This document shows positions 26,415 through 34,672 of a stretch of 64,000 bases of DNA, piece after piece. The position numbers and the translations under genes are program-made. The notes below the pieces were generated by a model. That model saw only the letters and a program-made list of their open reading frames with translations. It was not told the origin of the DNA and did not search any database. The DNA is from Amycolatopsis lexingtonensis (GTDB lineage: Bacteria > Actinomycetota > Actinomycetes > Mycobacteriales > Pseudonocardiaceae): the NCBI RefSeq assembly GCF_014873755.1, contig NZ_JADBEG010000001.1, positions 4,156,501 through 4,220,500 on the forward strand, in the 5' to 3' direction. The first letter of the stretch is position 1. The number at the start of each line of letters is the position of its first letter.

Positions 26415-27740
26415 ATGCGCTTCACCACGAGATCGATCGCCGCGGGCCTCGCGGCGCTGGCCGTCCTGACCGCGGGCGCCACCGCCGCGAGCGCCACCAC
26501 CGAGTCCGACGCGATGGCCGCCCGGATGGAGCAGCTGGCGGCCTACGCGACCGCGGCCTGCGTCACCGGCGGCCCGACCGCGGCCGACACCGCCGCGGCC
26601 ACCCGGCTCAACAGCGTCCTGACCGGCACGCTGAAGGGACACATGACGCCCTACCGGGTGTCCTGCGCCCGCGCCGTCATCGACGCCGTGCAGGCCCGCG
26701 GGCTGGACGAGCGCGCGGCCGTCATCGCGATCACCACCACGATCGTCGAGTCCCTGATCGAGAACATCAGCGAGCGGGTCGACCACACCAGCCTCGGCCT
26801 GTTCCAGCAGCTCGACTCCTGGGGCACCGAGGCGCAGCGCCTGAACCCGGCCTGGGCCACCAACGCGTTCCTGGACGTGATGGAGGACTTCTACCCCAAC
26901 GGCAGCTGGCGCACCGCCGCGATCGGCGACGTCTGCCAGCGGGTGCAGCGCTCCGCGTTCCCCGAGCGCTACCAGCCGCAGGCCGCGGACGCGCAGCGCA
27001 TCGTCGACGAGCTGAGCAGCCCGGCCGCGACCACGGTGTCGGTGTACGGCGCGCTCGGCGACGGGCGGCTGACCTACAGCACCATCAACTCGCAGACCGG
27101 CGACCGCACCAAGACCCTCGTCTCGACCGACAACCTCGGGTTCGTGCCCAAGGCACTGGCCACGCTGAACTTCAACACGGTGCTCGTGACCTCGCCCGCC
27201 GGCGTGCTCTACCGCGTCGACGTCATCACGAACAACAACTCGCTGCAGTTCAGCACCCCGACCGCGCTCGGCGGCGGCTGGACCCACGACATGCTGACGT
27301 ATGACGGCCACGGCCACCTCTACGGCATCGCCGGCAGCACCCTGATGTCCTACGTGGTCTCCCGGCCCAAGCCCGCGAGCACCCAGATCGGCCAGCGCGC
27401 CGTGATCGGCACCGGCTTCACCATGCGCACCATCGCCGCCACCGGCGACGACTGGCTGATCGGCATCAGCACCACGGGCGTCCTGCGCTCGTACCACATC
27501 GCCGCCGACTACACCTGGACCGGCACGACGCTGGCGGACCGCTGGAGCACCTTCGACCAGATCGTGTCCCCCGGCTACGGCCTGTACTACGGCCAGACCC
27601 GCGACGGCGCGCTGTACCGCTACCACGACCACAACCCGTTCGACTTCGACGGCTCGGACATCCAGGGCTTCGGCACCGACCCGGTCGACACCCAGGGCTG
27701 GACGCAGACGCTGCTCTCGGCCCAGCCGTTCGGCGCCTAG
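26415..27740 (+). CDS. Secreted lysozyme-like protein with tachylectin-type propeller
   Basis: 441 aa with a signal peptide (MRFTTRSIAAGLAALAVLTA). Residues about 75-195 resemble an actinobacterial lysozyme-like domain: ARAVIDAVQARGLDERAAVI, then IVESLIENISERVDHTSLGL with a likely catalytic Glu, ATNAFLDVMEDFYPN and VQRSAFPERYQP. The last 240 residues are a tachylectin-2-like propeller, closely similar to that of the CHAP gene upstream. The order is reversed relative to that gene (enzyme then propeller), which points to domain shuffling after duplication. Confidence 0.88.
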   Translation: MRFTTRSIAAGLAALAVLTAGATAASATTESDAMAARMEQLAAYATAACVTGGPTAADTAAATRLNSVLTGTLKGHMTPYRVSCARAVIDAVQARGLDERAAVIAITTTIVESLIENISERVDHTSLGLFQQLDSWGTEAQRLNPAWATNAFLDVMEDFYPNGSWRTAAIGDVCQRVQRSAFPERYQPQAADAQRIVDELSSPAATTVSVYGALGDGRLTYSTINSQTGDRTKTLVSTDNLGFVPKALATLNFNTVLVTSPAGVLYRVDVITNNNSLQFSTPTALGGGWTHDMLTYDGHGHLYGIAGSTLMSYVVSRPKPASTQIGQRAVIGTGFTMRTIAATGDDWLIGISTTGVLRSYHIAADYTWTGTTLADRWSTFDQIVSPGYGLYYGQTRDGALYRYHDHNPFDFDGSDIQGFGTDPVDTQGWTQTLLSAQPFGA

Positions 27741-27746
27741 CCCGTC

Positions 27747-27893
27747 GTGGCCGACGAACCGGTCACGCGCTGGTGGGGCGAGACGGGCAGCGGACCCCGT
27801 CCCGCCCCGCCGGGGTGGTGGCCCGAACCGGACAACCTGCACTGGGTGCGAAGCCCGGAGCCGGACGAGGAACTCCCCGCGCGGCCCCCGTGA
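27747..27893 (+). CDS. Possible short Trp/Pro-rich peptide gene (48 aa)
   Basis: GTG 27747 starts a 48-residue frame with a striking composition (TRWWGETGSGPRPAPPGWWP) that begins 7 nt after the propeller gene stop. There is no ribosome site and no family match I know. Translational coupling is possible. It could equally be a chance frame in GC-rich DNA. Confidence 0.3.
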   Translation: MADEPVTRWWGETGSGPRPAPPGWWPEPDNLHWVRSPEPDEELPARPP

Positions 27894-27992
27894 CCGGATC
27901 CGGACAGTGGCCGGACTTGCTCTCCCGGCGTAAGACATCTCGGCCTAACTTGTCACTCAGCAGAGATGATCGCTTTTCGCGGGGAGGACGAC

Positions 27993-28148
27993 ATGATCAA
28001 GCGGATGGTGACCGGGGTGGTCGCGGCGGCACTGACGGCGCTCGCGTTCGGTGCGGTGGCGGCGCCGGAGGCGTCGGCGACGGGGAAGCCGCAGCCCCAG
28101 TGCGTGTGGATCTGGACGGCGGGCGAGCCCACGTGCCACCTGCAATGA
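27993..28148 (+). CDS. Small secreted Cys/Trp peptide (51 aa)
   Basis: ATG 27993 lies behind GGGGAGGA. MIKRMVTGVVAAALTALAFG starts a clear signal peptide with cleavage expected at ASA-TG. The mature part is about 22 residues: GKPQPQCVWIWTAGEPTCHL plus Gln. Two Cys ten residues apart could form a ring enclosing WIW. It has its own promoter-like region and a following terminator. No family is recognised. Confidence 0.7.
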   Translation: MIKRMVTGVVAAALTALAFGAVAAPEASATGKPQPQCVWIWTAGEPTCHLQ

Positions 28149-28179
28149 CGGCCTGACAGCCGATCGTGCTGACGGGGAA

Positions 28180-28232
28180 GGCCTCCGGTGGTGAGGCGGA
28201 GCTGCCGGGGGACCGCTTCACCGATCGGAGGC
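28180..28232. terminator. Long imperfect hairpin after the small secreted peptide gene
   Basis: GGCCTCCG (28180-28187) pairs with CGGAGGCC (28225-28232). Inside, GGTGAGGCGG pairs with CCGCTTCACC with one wobble. It lies about 30 nt after the stop. Confidence 0.6.
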
Positions 28233-28253
28233 CTGCCGGGTGTGACCACTGAT

Positions 28254-28338
28254 GCGCCCCAATGTGGCGTTGGATGCGTCCAACGCACCGAACGCCACAT
28301 TGGGTGCGTCCAACGCACCGAACGCCACATTGGGGCGC
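28254..28338. repeat. Palindromic intergenic repeat with 30-bp tandem duplication
   Basis: Related to the element at 5189-5275: same CCAATGTGGCGTT / AACGCCACATTGG core and same GCGCCCC ends. Here a 30-bp unit (28275-28304) is repeated exactly and in tandem at 28305-28334. It lies between the converging small secreted peptide and LuxR genes and ends 5 nt from the LuxR stop. Confidence 0.85.
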
Positions 28339-28342
28339 TCGG

Positions 28343-29299
28343 CTAACCGAGCCAGCCGAGCCGGGTGGCCGCGTGGACCGCGGCCACCCGGTTGTCCGCT
28401 TGCAGGGCGTCCAGCAGGCCCTGAACATGACGGCGCACGGTCCGCTCGCTCACGTCGAGGTGGCGCGCGATGGCCCCGTCGGTCATCCCGGTGGCCAGCA
28501 GGTCGAGCACCTTGGCCTGGGTCGGCGTCAGGCCGTGGCGCTGCGGCCCGCCGCCGTCGCCGATCGGGACGGCCTGGCTCCACACCAGCTCGAACAGCAT
28601 CCGCAGGCCGGCGACGATGGTCGGGCTGCGCACGAAGACCGCGCCCGCCATCCCGCTGGGGTCGAGCGGCAGCAGCGCCGAATGCTGGTCGGCGATCACC
28701 ATCTTCATCGGCAGCTCGGGCGCCACCCGCATGTTCCACCCGGCGGCGATGCTGGCCTCGACGACGTCCTTCGCCCCCTCGAACTCCAGCGCGGGGCGCT
28801 CGTAGACGTTGCGCAGCCGCACCCCGCGCTCGGTCACCGCGTCGGGCAGGGCCATCGCCGTGTTCGCGTCGGGTTTGCGCTTGAAGTGCCGCGTGGTGAA
28901 GGTGAGGAACTCCGCCTTCGCGGACAGGCACAGCTCGAGCGACAGCGCACCGATCCGCTGCGGGTCGGACAGCACCTCGACGGCCGCGTCGCTGCCGCCG
29001 CCGTAGGTCGCCCGGTAGACGGTCTGGAGCATGTCGAGCTGCTGGCGCGCCGAGACGATCTGGCGCTGCTGCTCGACCAGCCGCTGCTGCGCGCCGAGGA
29101 TCGCGTGGTCCACGGCCCGGACCGGTTCCATCGGCGCCAGCACCGGGTCATCGCGGTAGTCGCGCCGGACGAACCCGCGATCGATCAGCTCCCGCATCTC
29201 CGGGCTCGCGGCCCGCGGATCGTCCAGCGGCACCGGCCCGGAGCGCACCATCGCGTCGTACAGCGCTCCCGCGTCGGCCGACAGCAGCCCTTCCAGCAT
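28343..29299 (-). CDS. LuxR-type regulator with TrmB-like N-terminus
   Basis: 318 aa. The C-terminal LuxR helix-turn-helix (LTPTQAKVLDLLATGMTDGA ... VSERTVRRHVQGLLDALQ) follows a helical linker (HAILGAQQRLVEQQRQIVSA) and a PLD-like sensor region (LSAKAEFLTFTTRHFKR). This layout is common in actinobacterial pathway-specific or secreted-protein regulators. ATG 29299 is preferred over GTG 29305 because GGAGG then lies 8 nt upstream. No partner kinase is present. Its target is unknown. Confidence 0.85.
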   Translation of the reverse strand: MLEGLLSADAGALYDAMVRSGPVPLDDPRAASPEMRELIDRGFVRRDYRDDPVLAPMEPVRAVDHAILGAQQRLVEQQRQIVSARQQLDMLQTVYRATYGGGSDAAVEVLSDPQRIGALSLELCLSAKAEFLTFTTRHFKRKPDANTAMALPDAVTERGVRLRNVYERPALEFEGAKDVVEASIAAGWNMRVAPELPMKMVIADQHSALLPLDPSGMAGAVFVRSPTIVAGLRMLFELVWSQAVPIGDGGGPQRHGLTPTQAKVLDLLATGMTDGAIARHLDVSERTVRRHVQGLLDALQADNRVAAVHAATRLGWLG

Positions 29300-29369
29300 C
29301 CCCACACCCTCCGGCGCTCACCACCGATCATGGTAAGCCCATTCGATCTTCACCCGAGCAGTCGCGACA

Positions 29370-29693
29370 TCACCTCGTCTGGGCGTTGGGGCTGAGGAAG
29401 CTCCACCCGAGGCCGCAGGCCACCGTGGAATTGCCGGGATCGCCCTGGATCCGCCAGGCGCCGTAGAAGTTGGAGTAGTCGACGCTGCCGGTCGGGGTGA
29501 TGTACTTGCAGTAGGCCACGGCCCGGAACTGCGTGCCGGAAGCGGACGCGTAGCAGTAGGCCGTCGCCCCGTTGCCGTACTGCGACGCGCTGCAGTAAGC
29601 GGGCGCCGCGGCGGCGGGCGACGCCAGGGAAACGGACAACCCGGCGGCCGTCAGCGTTGCGGCGAGCATGAGTTTCGCGGTCCGAGAGTTCAT
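29370..29693 (-). CDS. Secreted small Cys-rich protein (107 aa)
   Basis: Signal peptide MNSRTAKLMLAATLTAAGLS ... PAAAAPAYC, cleaved near residue 31. The mature 76 residues contain Cys in APAYCSAS, TAYCYAS, VAYCKYI and VACGLG (four), plus many aromatic and small residues. It looks like a compact disulfide-bonded exoprotein. The family is unknown. The ribosome site GGAAGG precedes ATG 29693. Confidence 0.8.
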   Translation of the reverse strand: MNSRTAKLMLAATLTAAGLSVSLASPAAAAPAYCSASQYGNGATAYCYASASGTQFRAVAYCKYITPTGSVDYSNFYGAWRIQGDPGNSTVACGLGWSFLSPNAQTR

Positions 29694-29795
29694 CGGTCCT
29701 GCCTTCCGGCGTCGCGGTCAGATGCACGGCGACCACGCCGGCGGGCAGCACCCGGTTGAGTGATCGGCCCCGGTGTCACCCGGTCGGCCGAATGC

Positions 29796-30164
29796 TCAAA
29801 GGGGCTCGTATTCGTCGCCGTGTTCGTTGAGCACCACGTAGCCGGGCGAAAGTTCGGTCAGGCACCTGCTCAACGACGCCAGCAGTTCCTCGACGTCGAC
29901 CCGGCCGAGGTCCAGCTCCGCGGCTCGTCGGCGACGTCGGGCGCGTCCGTCAAGACGTCGTGCCAGGTCGGCACGCCGACCACCAGGCGAACCACGGCGT
30001 CGAGGTAGGCAGCGATGATTCTCCGGAGCCTTCGGAGTCGGCGTAGCGCACCGGCCCGTTGTCGCACAGGAAGAAGAAGAAACTGTCGCCGACGCCGGCC
30101 GCACCGGTTCGACGGGGTCGAGGCGGGCGATGTCGAAGTCGAACACGGCGGAACGACAGACCAC
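29796..30164 (-). pseudogene. Frameshifted remnant of a small cytosolic protein
   Basis: Read in three frames in turn, this stretch gives a coherent protein: VFDFDIARLDPVEPV, then GDSFFFFLCDNGPVRYAD, then IIAAYLDAVVRLVVGVPTWH with DVLTDAPDVADEP, then ELDLGRVDVEELLASLSRCL with TELSPGYVVLNEHGDEYEPL before the stop. No single frame holds more than part of it, so at least three indels are implied. The 5' end runs straight into the next gene's stop (30174), so it is also truncated. Family unknown; sequencing error is an alternative. Confidence 0.5.
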
Positions 30165-30173
30165 TGCTCCGGG

Positions 30174-32324
30174 TCACCGCACCTTCGTCGGCGGCGTGGT
30201 GCCGGTCCGTTCGTCGCCGTAGCTCAGCCACGTCCCGAGCGGCGGGCGCTGGCCGACGCCCGGACGGCTGTAGTCGCACACCCCGCCGGGGAACGCCGCG
30301 CGCAGCCGCTGCTGGTCCGCCGGGGTGAAGGTGACCGGGTAGTCGCGGAAGTCCACCGGCTTCAACCGGCACTTCAGCACGTCGAGGGCCAGGCTCTCCC
30401 CCGCGACCATCCGCGTGTTGGCCGCCACCGGGTACAGCGCGCCGCACTGGCCGCTCGCCGGGTACGTCAGCTCTTCGGTGATCCGGGACGACGCCGACAG
30501 GTAGCACCCGTCGCCGAGATCGCCCGGCCGGTTCGCCAGCACCTTCTGCTGTCGAGTCCGGTGCGAGCCGTCGGCGTCGATCGCGGTCAGCCAGCGGTCC
30601 ATCGCGTCCAGCTCGTAGGCACCGGCGGCCGCCGCTTCGGGGGCGGTGGCGTGGTTTTCGATGATGACCTGGTTGCCGGCGGTGCCGTTGGCCCGCAAAA
30701 GCCGTTGCCGCAGCACATAAGACCACTCGGTGGTGTGAATGTCGTTGCCGGGACCGGCGAAGTCGAGGTCGGTCCGCTGGTCGATGATCGGCGTCTCCCG
30801 CAAGCCTTGCGACGCCGAGTTCACGATGTCGTCGGCGTACGCGGCGTTGAGCGCCTTCGGGTCGGCCGCGGTCCGCTGCGCCACGGGCGTCCCGGTGTAA
30901 TCGAGGCCGCCGATCCCGGCGTTGAGGTCGGCGAACTGCGCGGCCGTGATCGTCCCGGCCTTCAGCGCGCCCAAGCCGTACTGCACGCCGGTGGTGTCCA
31001 GCGGGCTCCGCACGAACCCGGTCTTCGGGTCCCGGCCGAGCTGGTTGACGAGCTGCTCGTTCGAGTTGCACTTGACCCCGCCCGGGTTGGTGACCGGATC
31101 CCACCGCGCCGCGGCCGGGATGGCCGCGTTGCAGCTGCCGGTCGCGGTCGCCCGGCTGGCGAAGGTCAGGTCCCAGGAGACGCACGAGTCGTAGCTGGCG
31201 AAGCCCGCGACGGCCTGCTTCTGCGCCGCGGTGAACGACGCGCCCGGCCCGGCGAAGTACCGGTCCAGCAGGCGGCAGTCCGACACCGGGCCGCCCACGG
31301 TCAGCGGGTCCGGGAACGAGACCCCGGGGATGATGCCGTCGACGATGCCCGGGTAGTTCTCGGCGATGTCGTACTGCTGGATCGCCCCGCCCGAGCCGCC
31401 CCAGCCGATGGTGTGGGCGACCGGGCCGTAGGTCTCGGCGAAGTGTTCCTTGACCATCATCGCCGCCTCGGCCGAGATGATCGGGCTGCAGTTGTTGTCG
31501 AGCACGTTCAGGCTCGACGACGCGACCGCGAAGCCCCGGGCCAGGAACAGGTCGTTGACGACCCCGCCGGTCGAGTTCCCCTGGTGGTAGCCCGCGTTGC
31601 AGCCGCCGCCGAAGGTGTAGACCAGCTTCCCGTTCCAGCCGGCCTCCGGCGCGGTCGGCGACGGCTCGCCGGTGTAGAGCGCCGCCAGCTCGTAGACGGC
31701 GCGGTCGATCGTGCCGCGCTCGACGCGGACCACGTACGGCACCGCCTGCCCGTCGACGGTGGCCGTCGCGAGGTCCGCGGGCCGGCTCGCCGGGTCCGCC
31801 AGCGGCGCGAACGCCCCGGCGGTGGTCCGGTACTGGTAGCTCACCTGCGTCGGCGCGCCGCACAACGGCTGCTGCGCCGCGGGAAGGCCGAACGCCTGGG
31901 TCTCGCAGTAGAACGGGTGCTGCTGCGCGCCGGAGAAGACGGGCCCGCTGATCGGGTGGTTGGTGACGCGCAGGTTCGCCCGCTGGTCCGGGCCGGGCCC
32001 GTTCGCCCGCGCGCTCAGGTCGGTGACGCCGTCGCGCAGGCCGGTCACCAGGCCGAGCAGGCTGCCGTCCGGCTGGGGGCGGAAGCTCGCGGTGACGTCG
32101 CGGCCGCCGGCCTCGACGTGCACCCGCCCGGCCGGCGTGCGCTCCGGCGGGACGATCTTGACCAGCACCTGTCCCCCGCTGACGAGCGCGGGCCGCGGGT
32201 TCGACACGGTCTCGATCGCCAGGCGCCGCCCCGGTGGCGTGCCGGGAGCCGCCCCGGCGGCCGCGGTCCCCGTCAGGAGGAGGGGCGCGATCAGGGCCGC
32301 CACTGCGAAAGCACGGTTCGCCAC
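30174..32324 (-). CDS. Secreted DUF6351 family protein (tannase-like hydrolase fold)
   Basis: 716 aa from GTG 32324 (GGAG upstream), with signal peptide VANRAFAVAALIAPLLLTGT. The large mature domain has FGGGCNAGYHQGNSTGG, HTIGWGGSGGAIQQYDIAEN (a GxSxG-like nucleophile elbow), GNDIHTTEW and a Cys-rich C-terminal half. This matches actinobacterial DUF6351 proteins of the alpha/beta hydrolase type. Secretion and the elbow suggest an extracellular esterase; the substrate is unknown. Confidence 0.82.
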   Translation of the reverse strand: MANRAFAVAALIAPLLLTGTAAAGAAPGTPPGRRLAIETVSNPRPALVSGGQVLVKIVPPERTPAGRVHVEAGGRDVTASFRPQPDGSLLGLVTGLRDGVTDLSARANGPGPDQRANLRVTNHPISGPVFSGAQQHPFYCETQAFGLPAAQQPLCGAPTQVSYQYRTTAGAFAPLADPASRPADLATATVDGQAVPYVVRVERGTIDRAVYELAALYTGEPSPTAPEAGWNGKLVYTFGGGCNAGYHQGNSTGGVVNDLFLARGFAVASSSLNVLDNNCSPIISAEAAMMVKEHFAETYGPVAHTIGWGGSGGAIQQYDIAENYPGIVDGIIPGVSFPDPLTVGGPVSDCRLLDRYFAGPGASFTAAQKQAVAGFASYDSCVSWDLTFASRATATGSCNAAIPAAARWDPVTNPGGVKCNSNEQLVNQLGRDPKTGFVRSPLDTTGVQYGLGALKAGTITAAQFADLNAGIGGLDYTGTPVAQRTAADPKALNAAYADDIVNSASQGLRETPIIDQRTDLDFAGPGNDIHTTEWSYVLRQRLLRANGTAGNQVIIENHATAPEAAAAGAYELDAMDRWLTAIDADGSHRTRQQKVLANRPGDLGDGCYLSASSRITEELTYPASGQCGALYPVAANTRMVAGESLALDVLKCRLKPVDFRDYPVTFTPADQQRLRAAFPGGVCDYSRPGVGQRPPLGTWLSYGDERTGTTPPTKVR

Positions 32325-32416
32325 CGGACACTCCGCTCGCTCGTGGCATCGCGTCGTCGCGACACCGGGCAGCTGCCGGTATAGCACCCGCGGCCGGGCC
32401 GGAACAACGTCCGGGA

Positions 32417-33259
32417 TCAGCCCTCGAGGGCGCCGTGGGCTTGGGCGGACAGGTCCTGCCACTGAGCCCAGGTGTCGAGCCGGTCGGCGTAGACCTGCTT
32501 GAGCATCGGGTAGAAGCCCTGCCCGAAGAGCACCCGCAGCGGCGGCTGCTCGGTGTCGACGAGGGTGAGCAACGCCTGGGCGGCCGCCGCCGGGTCGCCG
32601 GCGGGCTGCTTGCCCATGAACCCGGCGAGCCGGCCGCGGAGCCCGTCGTAGGCGGGGATCGGCTCGGCGAGGTGGCCGTTGGCGAGCGGATCCGGGTTCT
32701 TGCCGTCACGGGTGGCGAAGCCGGCGGGCTCGACGATGGTGACCTTGACGCCGAACTCGGCGACCTCCTGGGCGAGGGTCTCGTTGAGGGCTTCGAGCGC
32801 CCACTTGGACGCCTGGTACACCCCGCCCAGCGGCATCGCGATCAGCCCGGCGGCCGAGGACAGCTGGATGATGTGACCGGCGCGCTGCTCGCGCAGGTAA
32901 GGCAGTACGGCCTGGATGACCCAGACGGCGCCGAAGAAATTCGTTTCCAGCTGGTCCCGCAGCTGCTGTTCCGACAGTTCCTCGACGGCGCCGATCTGCG
33001 CGTAACCGGCGTTGTTCACGACGACGTCCAGCCGCCCGAAATGCTCGGCGGCCCGTTTGACGGCCTCGCCGACGGCGGCCTTGTCGGTGACGTCCATTTC
33101 CAGCGGAAGGAGCTTGTCACCGTGTTCGGCGACGAGCGCTTCGAAGCCCGCGGCCGACCGGGCGGTCGCGGCCACCCGGTCACCGCGCGACAACGCGGCT
33201 TCGACGAACTGGCGGCCCAAGCCGCGGGACGAACCGGTGACGAACCAGACCTTGCTCAC
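32417..33259 (-). CDS. Short-chain dehydrogenase/reductase
   Basis: 280 aa. Rossmann motif VTGSSRGLG near residue 8, NNAGYAQIG, and the catalytic Ser-Tyr-Lys set (QLSSAAG, VYQASKW). The length and the C-terminal tail fit the actinobacterial oxidoreductase group often labelled SDR family NAD(P)-dependent. GTG 33259 is preferred, with GGAGAG upstream. It stands alone between the DUF6351 gene and the MFS operon. Substrate unknown. Confidence 0.9.
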   Translation of the reverse strand: MSKVWFVTGSSRGLGRQFVEAALSRGDRVAATARSAAGFEALVAEHGDKLLPLEMDVTDKAAVGEAVKRAAEHFGRLDVVVNNAGYAQIGAVEELSEQQLRDQLETNFFGAVWVIQAVLPYLREQRAGHIIQLSSAAGLIAMPLGGVYQASKWALEALNETLAQEVAEFGVKVTIVEPAGFATRDGKNPDPLANGHLAEPIPAYDGLRGRLAGFMGKQPAGDPAAAAQALLTLVDTEQPPLRVLFGQGFYPMLKQVYADRLDTWAQWQDLSAQAHGALEG

Positions 33260-33367
33260 GGTGTCTCTCCACTTCCTGCACGGCCGGATGGCGTGCGATC
33301 GACCACCAGACACCGGGAGGAGGAGGGCCGTGACAGCACCGTGGCGTGACGCCGCTCACGCCGTTGC

Positions 33368-34672
33368 CTACCGGTTGCGCTCGCGCGGGACCTTGAGGAA
33401 CGCCAGCATGATCGCCGACAGCACCAGGCAGCCGATCGGGAAGTACAACCCCACCGTCACGTCGGTGTCGGTCGCCGCGAGCCCGATCGCGTACGGGCCG
33501 AAGAAGCCGCCCAGCGCCGCGATCGAGTTGATCGCCGCCAGGCCGACCGCCGTGTGCTCCTTCGACAGCACCTTCGAGGCCATCGCCCAGTACGGCGCCA
33601 GGTAGCCGAGCACGCCGATCGCCGCGAGCGACAGGCTGATCAGCGACAACGCCGGCACGGACTTGAACTGGATGGCGCCGAAGAAGCCCAGCGCCGCGAC
33701 GAGCACCAGGGCGATCACGTGACCCTTGCGCTCCCCCGTCCGGTCGGAATTGCGCGCCAGCAGCAGCATCCCGACCGCGCCCACGACGTACGGGATCGCG
33801 CCGAGCAGGCCGATGTTCGTCGAGGAGTACTTCGGGTCGAGCTGCTTGACGATCAGCGGCAGGAAGAACGTCAGCCCGTACAGCCCGCACGCGATGAACA
33901 GGTTCGAGAACGCCAGGTGCAGCACCTTGCCGTTGCGGACCGCCTTCAGCTGGCCGAGGAAGGTCTCCTTCTCCTCCGGCACGTACTCCTTGTCGATCTC
34001 GGCCTGCAGCCAGCCGCTTTCGGCCTTCGTGAGGAACTTCGCGTCGGACGGCTTGTCCGGCAGCCACAGGAACGTGATGACGCCGATCAGCACGGCCGGC
34101 GCGCCCTGCAGCACGAACACCCACTGCCAGCTGCTCATCCCGAGCCAGTGCGCGTGGTCGAGGATCCAGCCGCCGGTGAGGCTGCCGAGGATCAGCGCGA
34201 TCGGCTGGGCCAGCGCGAGCGTCGCGATCGCGCGGCCGCGTTCCTTGCCGCGGAACCACAGCGTCAAGTACAGCAGCAGGCCCGGGAACAGCCCCGCTTC
34301 GGCGATGCCGAGCACGATCCGCGCGATGAACAGGTGCGTCGTGCTCGCGACGAACCCGGTCACCACCGTGACGATGCCCCAGCTGACCGCGATCCGGCTC
34401 AGCCACAGCCGTGCGCCGACCCGCTTCATGATCATGTTGCTCGGGACCTCGAACACGACGTAGGCGAGGAAGAAGATCGCCGACGCGGCCCCGAAGGTCG
34501 CCGCGTCGATCGCGAGTTCCTTGCCCATGCCGAGCTGGGCGTAGCCGATGTTGGCCCGGTCCATGTAGTTGAAGATGTAAAGCAGGCCGACGATCGGCAT
34601 GATCCGCACGGCGACCTTGCGGACGGTGCGTCTCCCGACCGCGACGCTCGCGGGTCCGGTGTGGACGGTCAT
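33368..34672 (-). CDS. MFS anion:cation symporter (ACS family) for uptake
   Basis: 434 aa, 12 transmembrane helices. LLYIFNYMDRANIGYAQLGM in helix 1 and EVPSNMIMKRVGARLWLSRI in helices 2-3 are hallmarks of the ACS family, which imports aromatic and sugar acids (phthalate, 4-hydroxyphenylacetate, glucarate). The start ATG 34672 overlaps the flavoprotein stop by 4 nt. As the last gene of the catabolic operon it probably imports the compound that the operon degrades. Confidence 0.93.
   Translation of the reverse strand: MTVHTGPASVAVGRRTVRKVAVRIMPIVGLLYIFNYMDRANIGYAQLGMGKELAIDAATFGAASAIFFLAYVVFEVPSNMIMKRVGARLWLSRIAVSWGIVTVVTGFVASTTHLFIARIVLGIAEAGLFPGLLLYLTLWFRGKERGRAIATLALAQPIALILGSLTGGWILDHAHWLGMSSWQWVFVLQGAPAVLIGVITFLWLPDKPSDAKFLTKAESGWLQAEIDKEYVPEEKETFLGQLKAVRNGKVLHLAFSNLFIACGLYGLTFFLPLIVKQLDPKYSSTNIGLLGAIPYVVGAVGMLLLARNSDRTGERKGHVIALVLVAALGFFGAIQFKSVPALSLISLSLAAIGVLGYLAPYWAMASKVLSKEHTAVGLAAINSIAALGGFFGPYAIGLAATDTDVTVGLYFPIGCLVLSAIMLAFLKVPRERNR

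Noticed and set aside
28254..28338. Tandem 30-bp repeats considered as a CRISPR-like array
   Set aside because: Only two adjacent copies with no spacers, and clear palindromic symmetry with another intergenic element.
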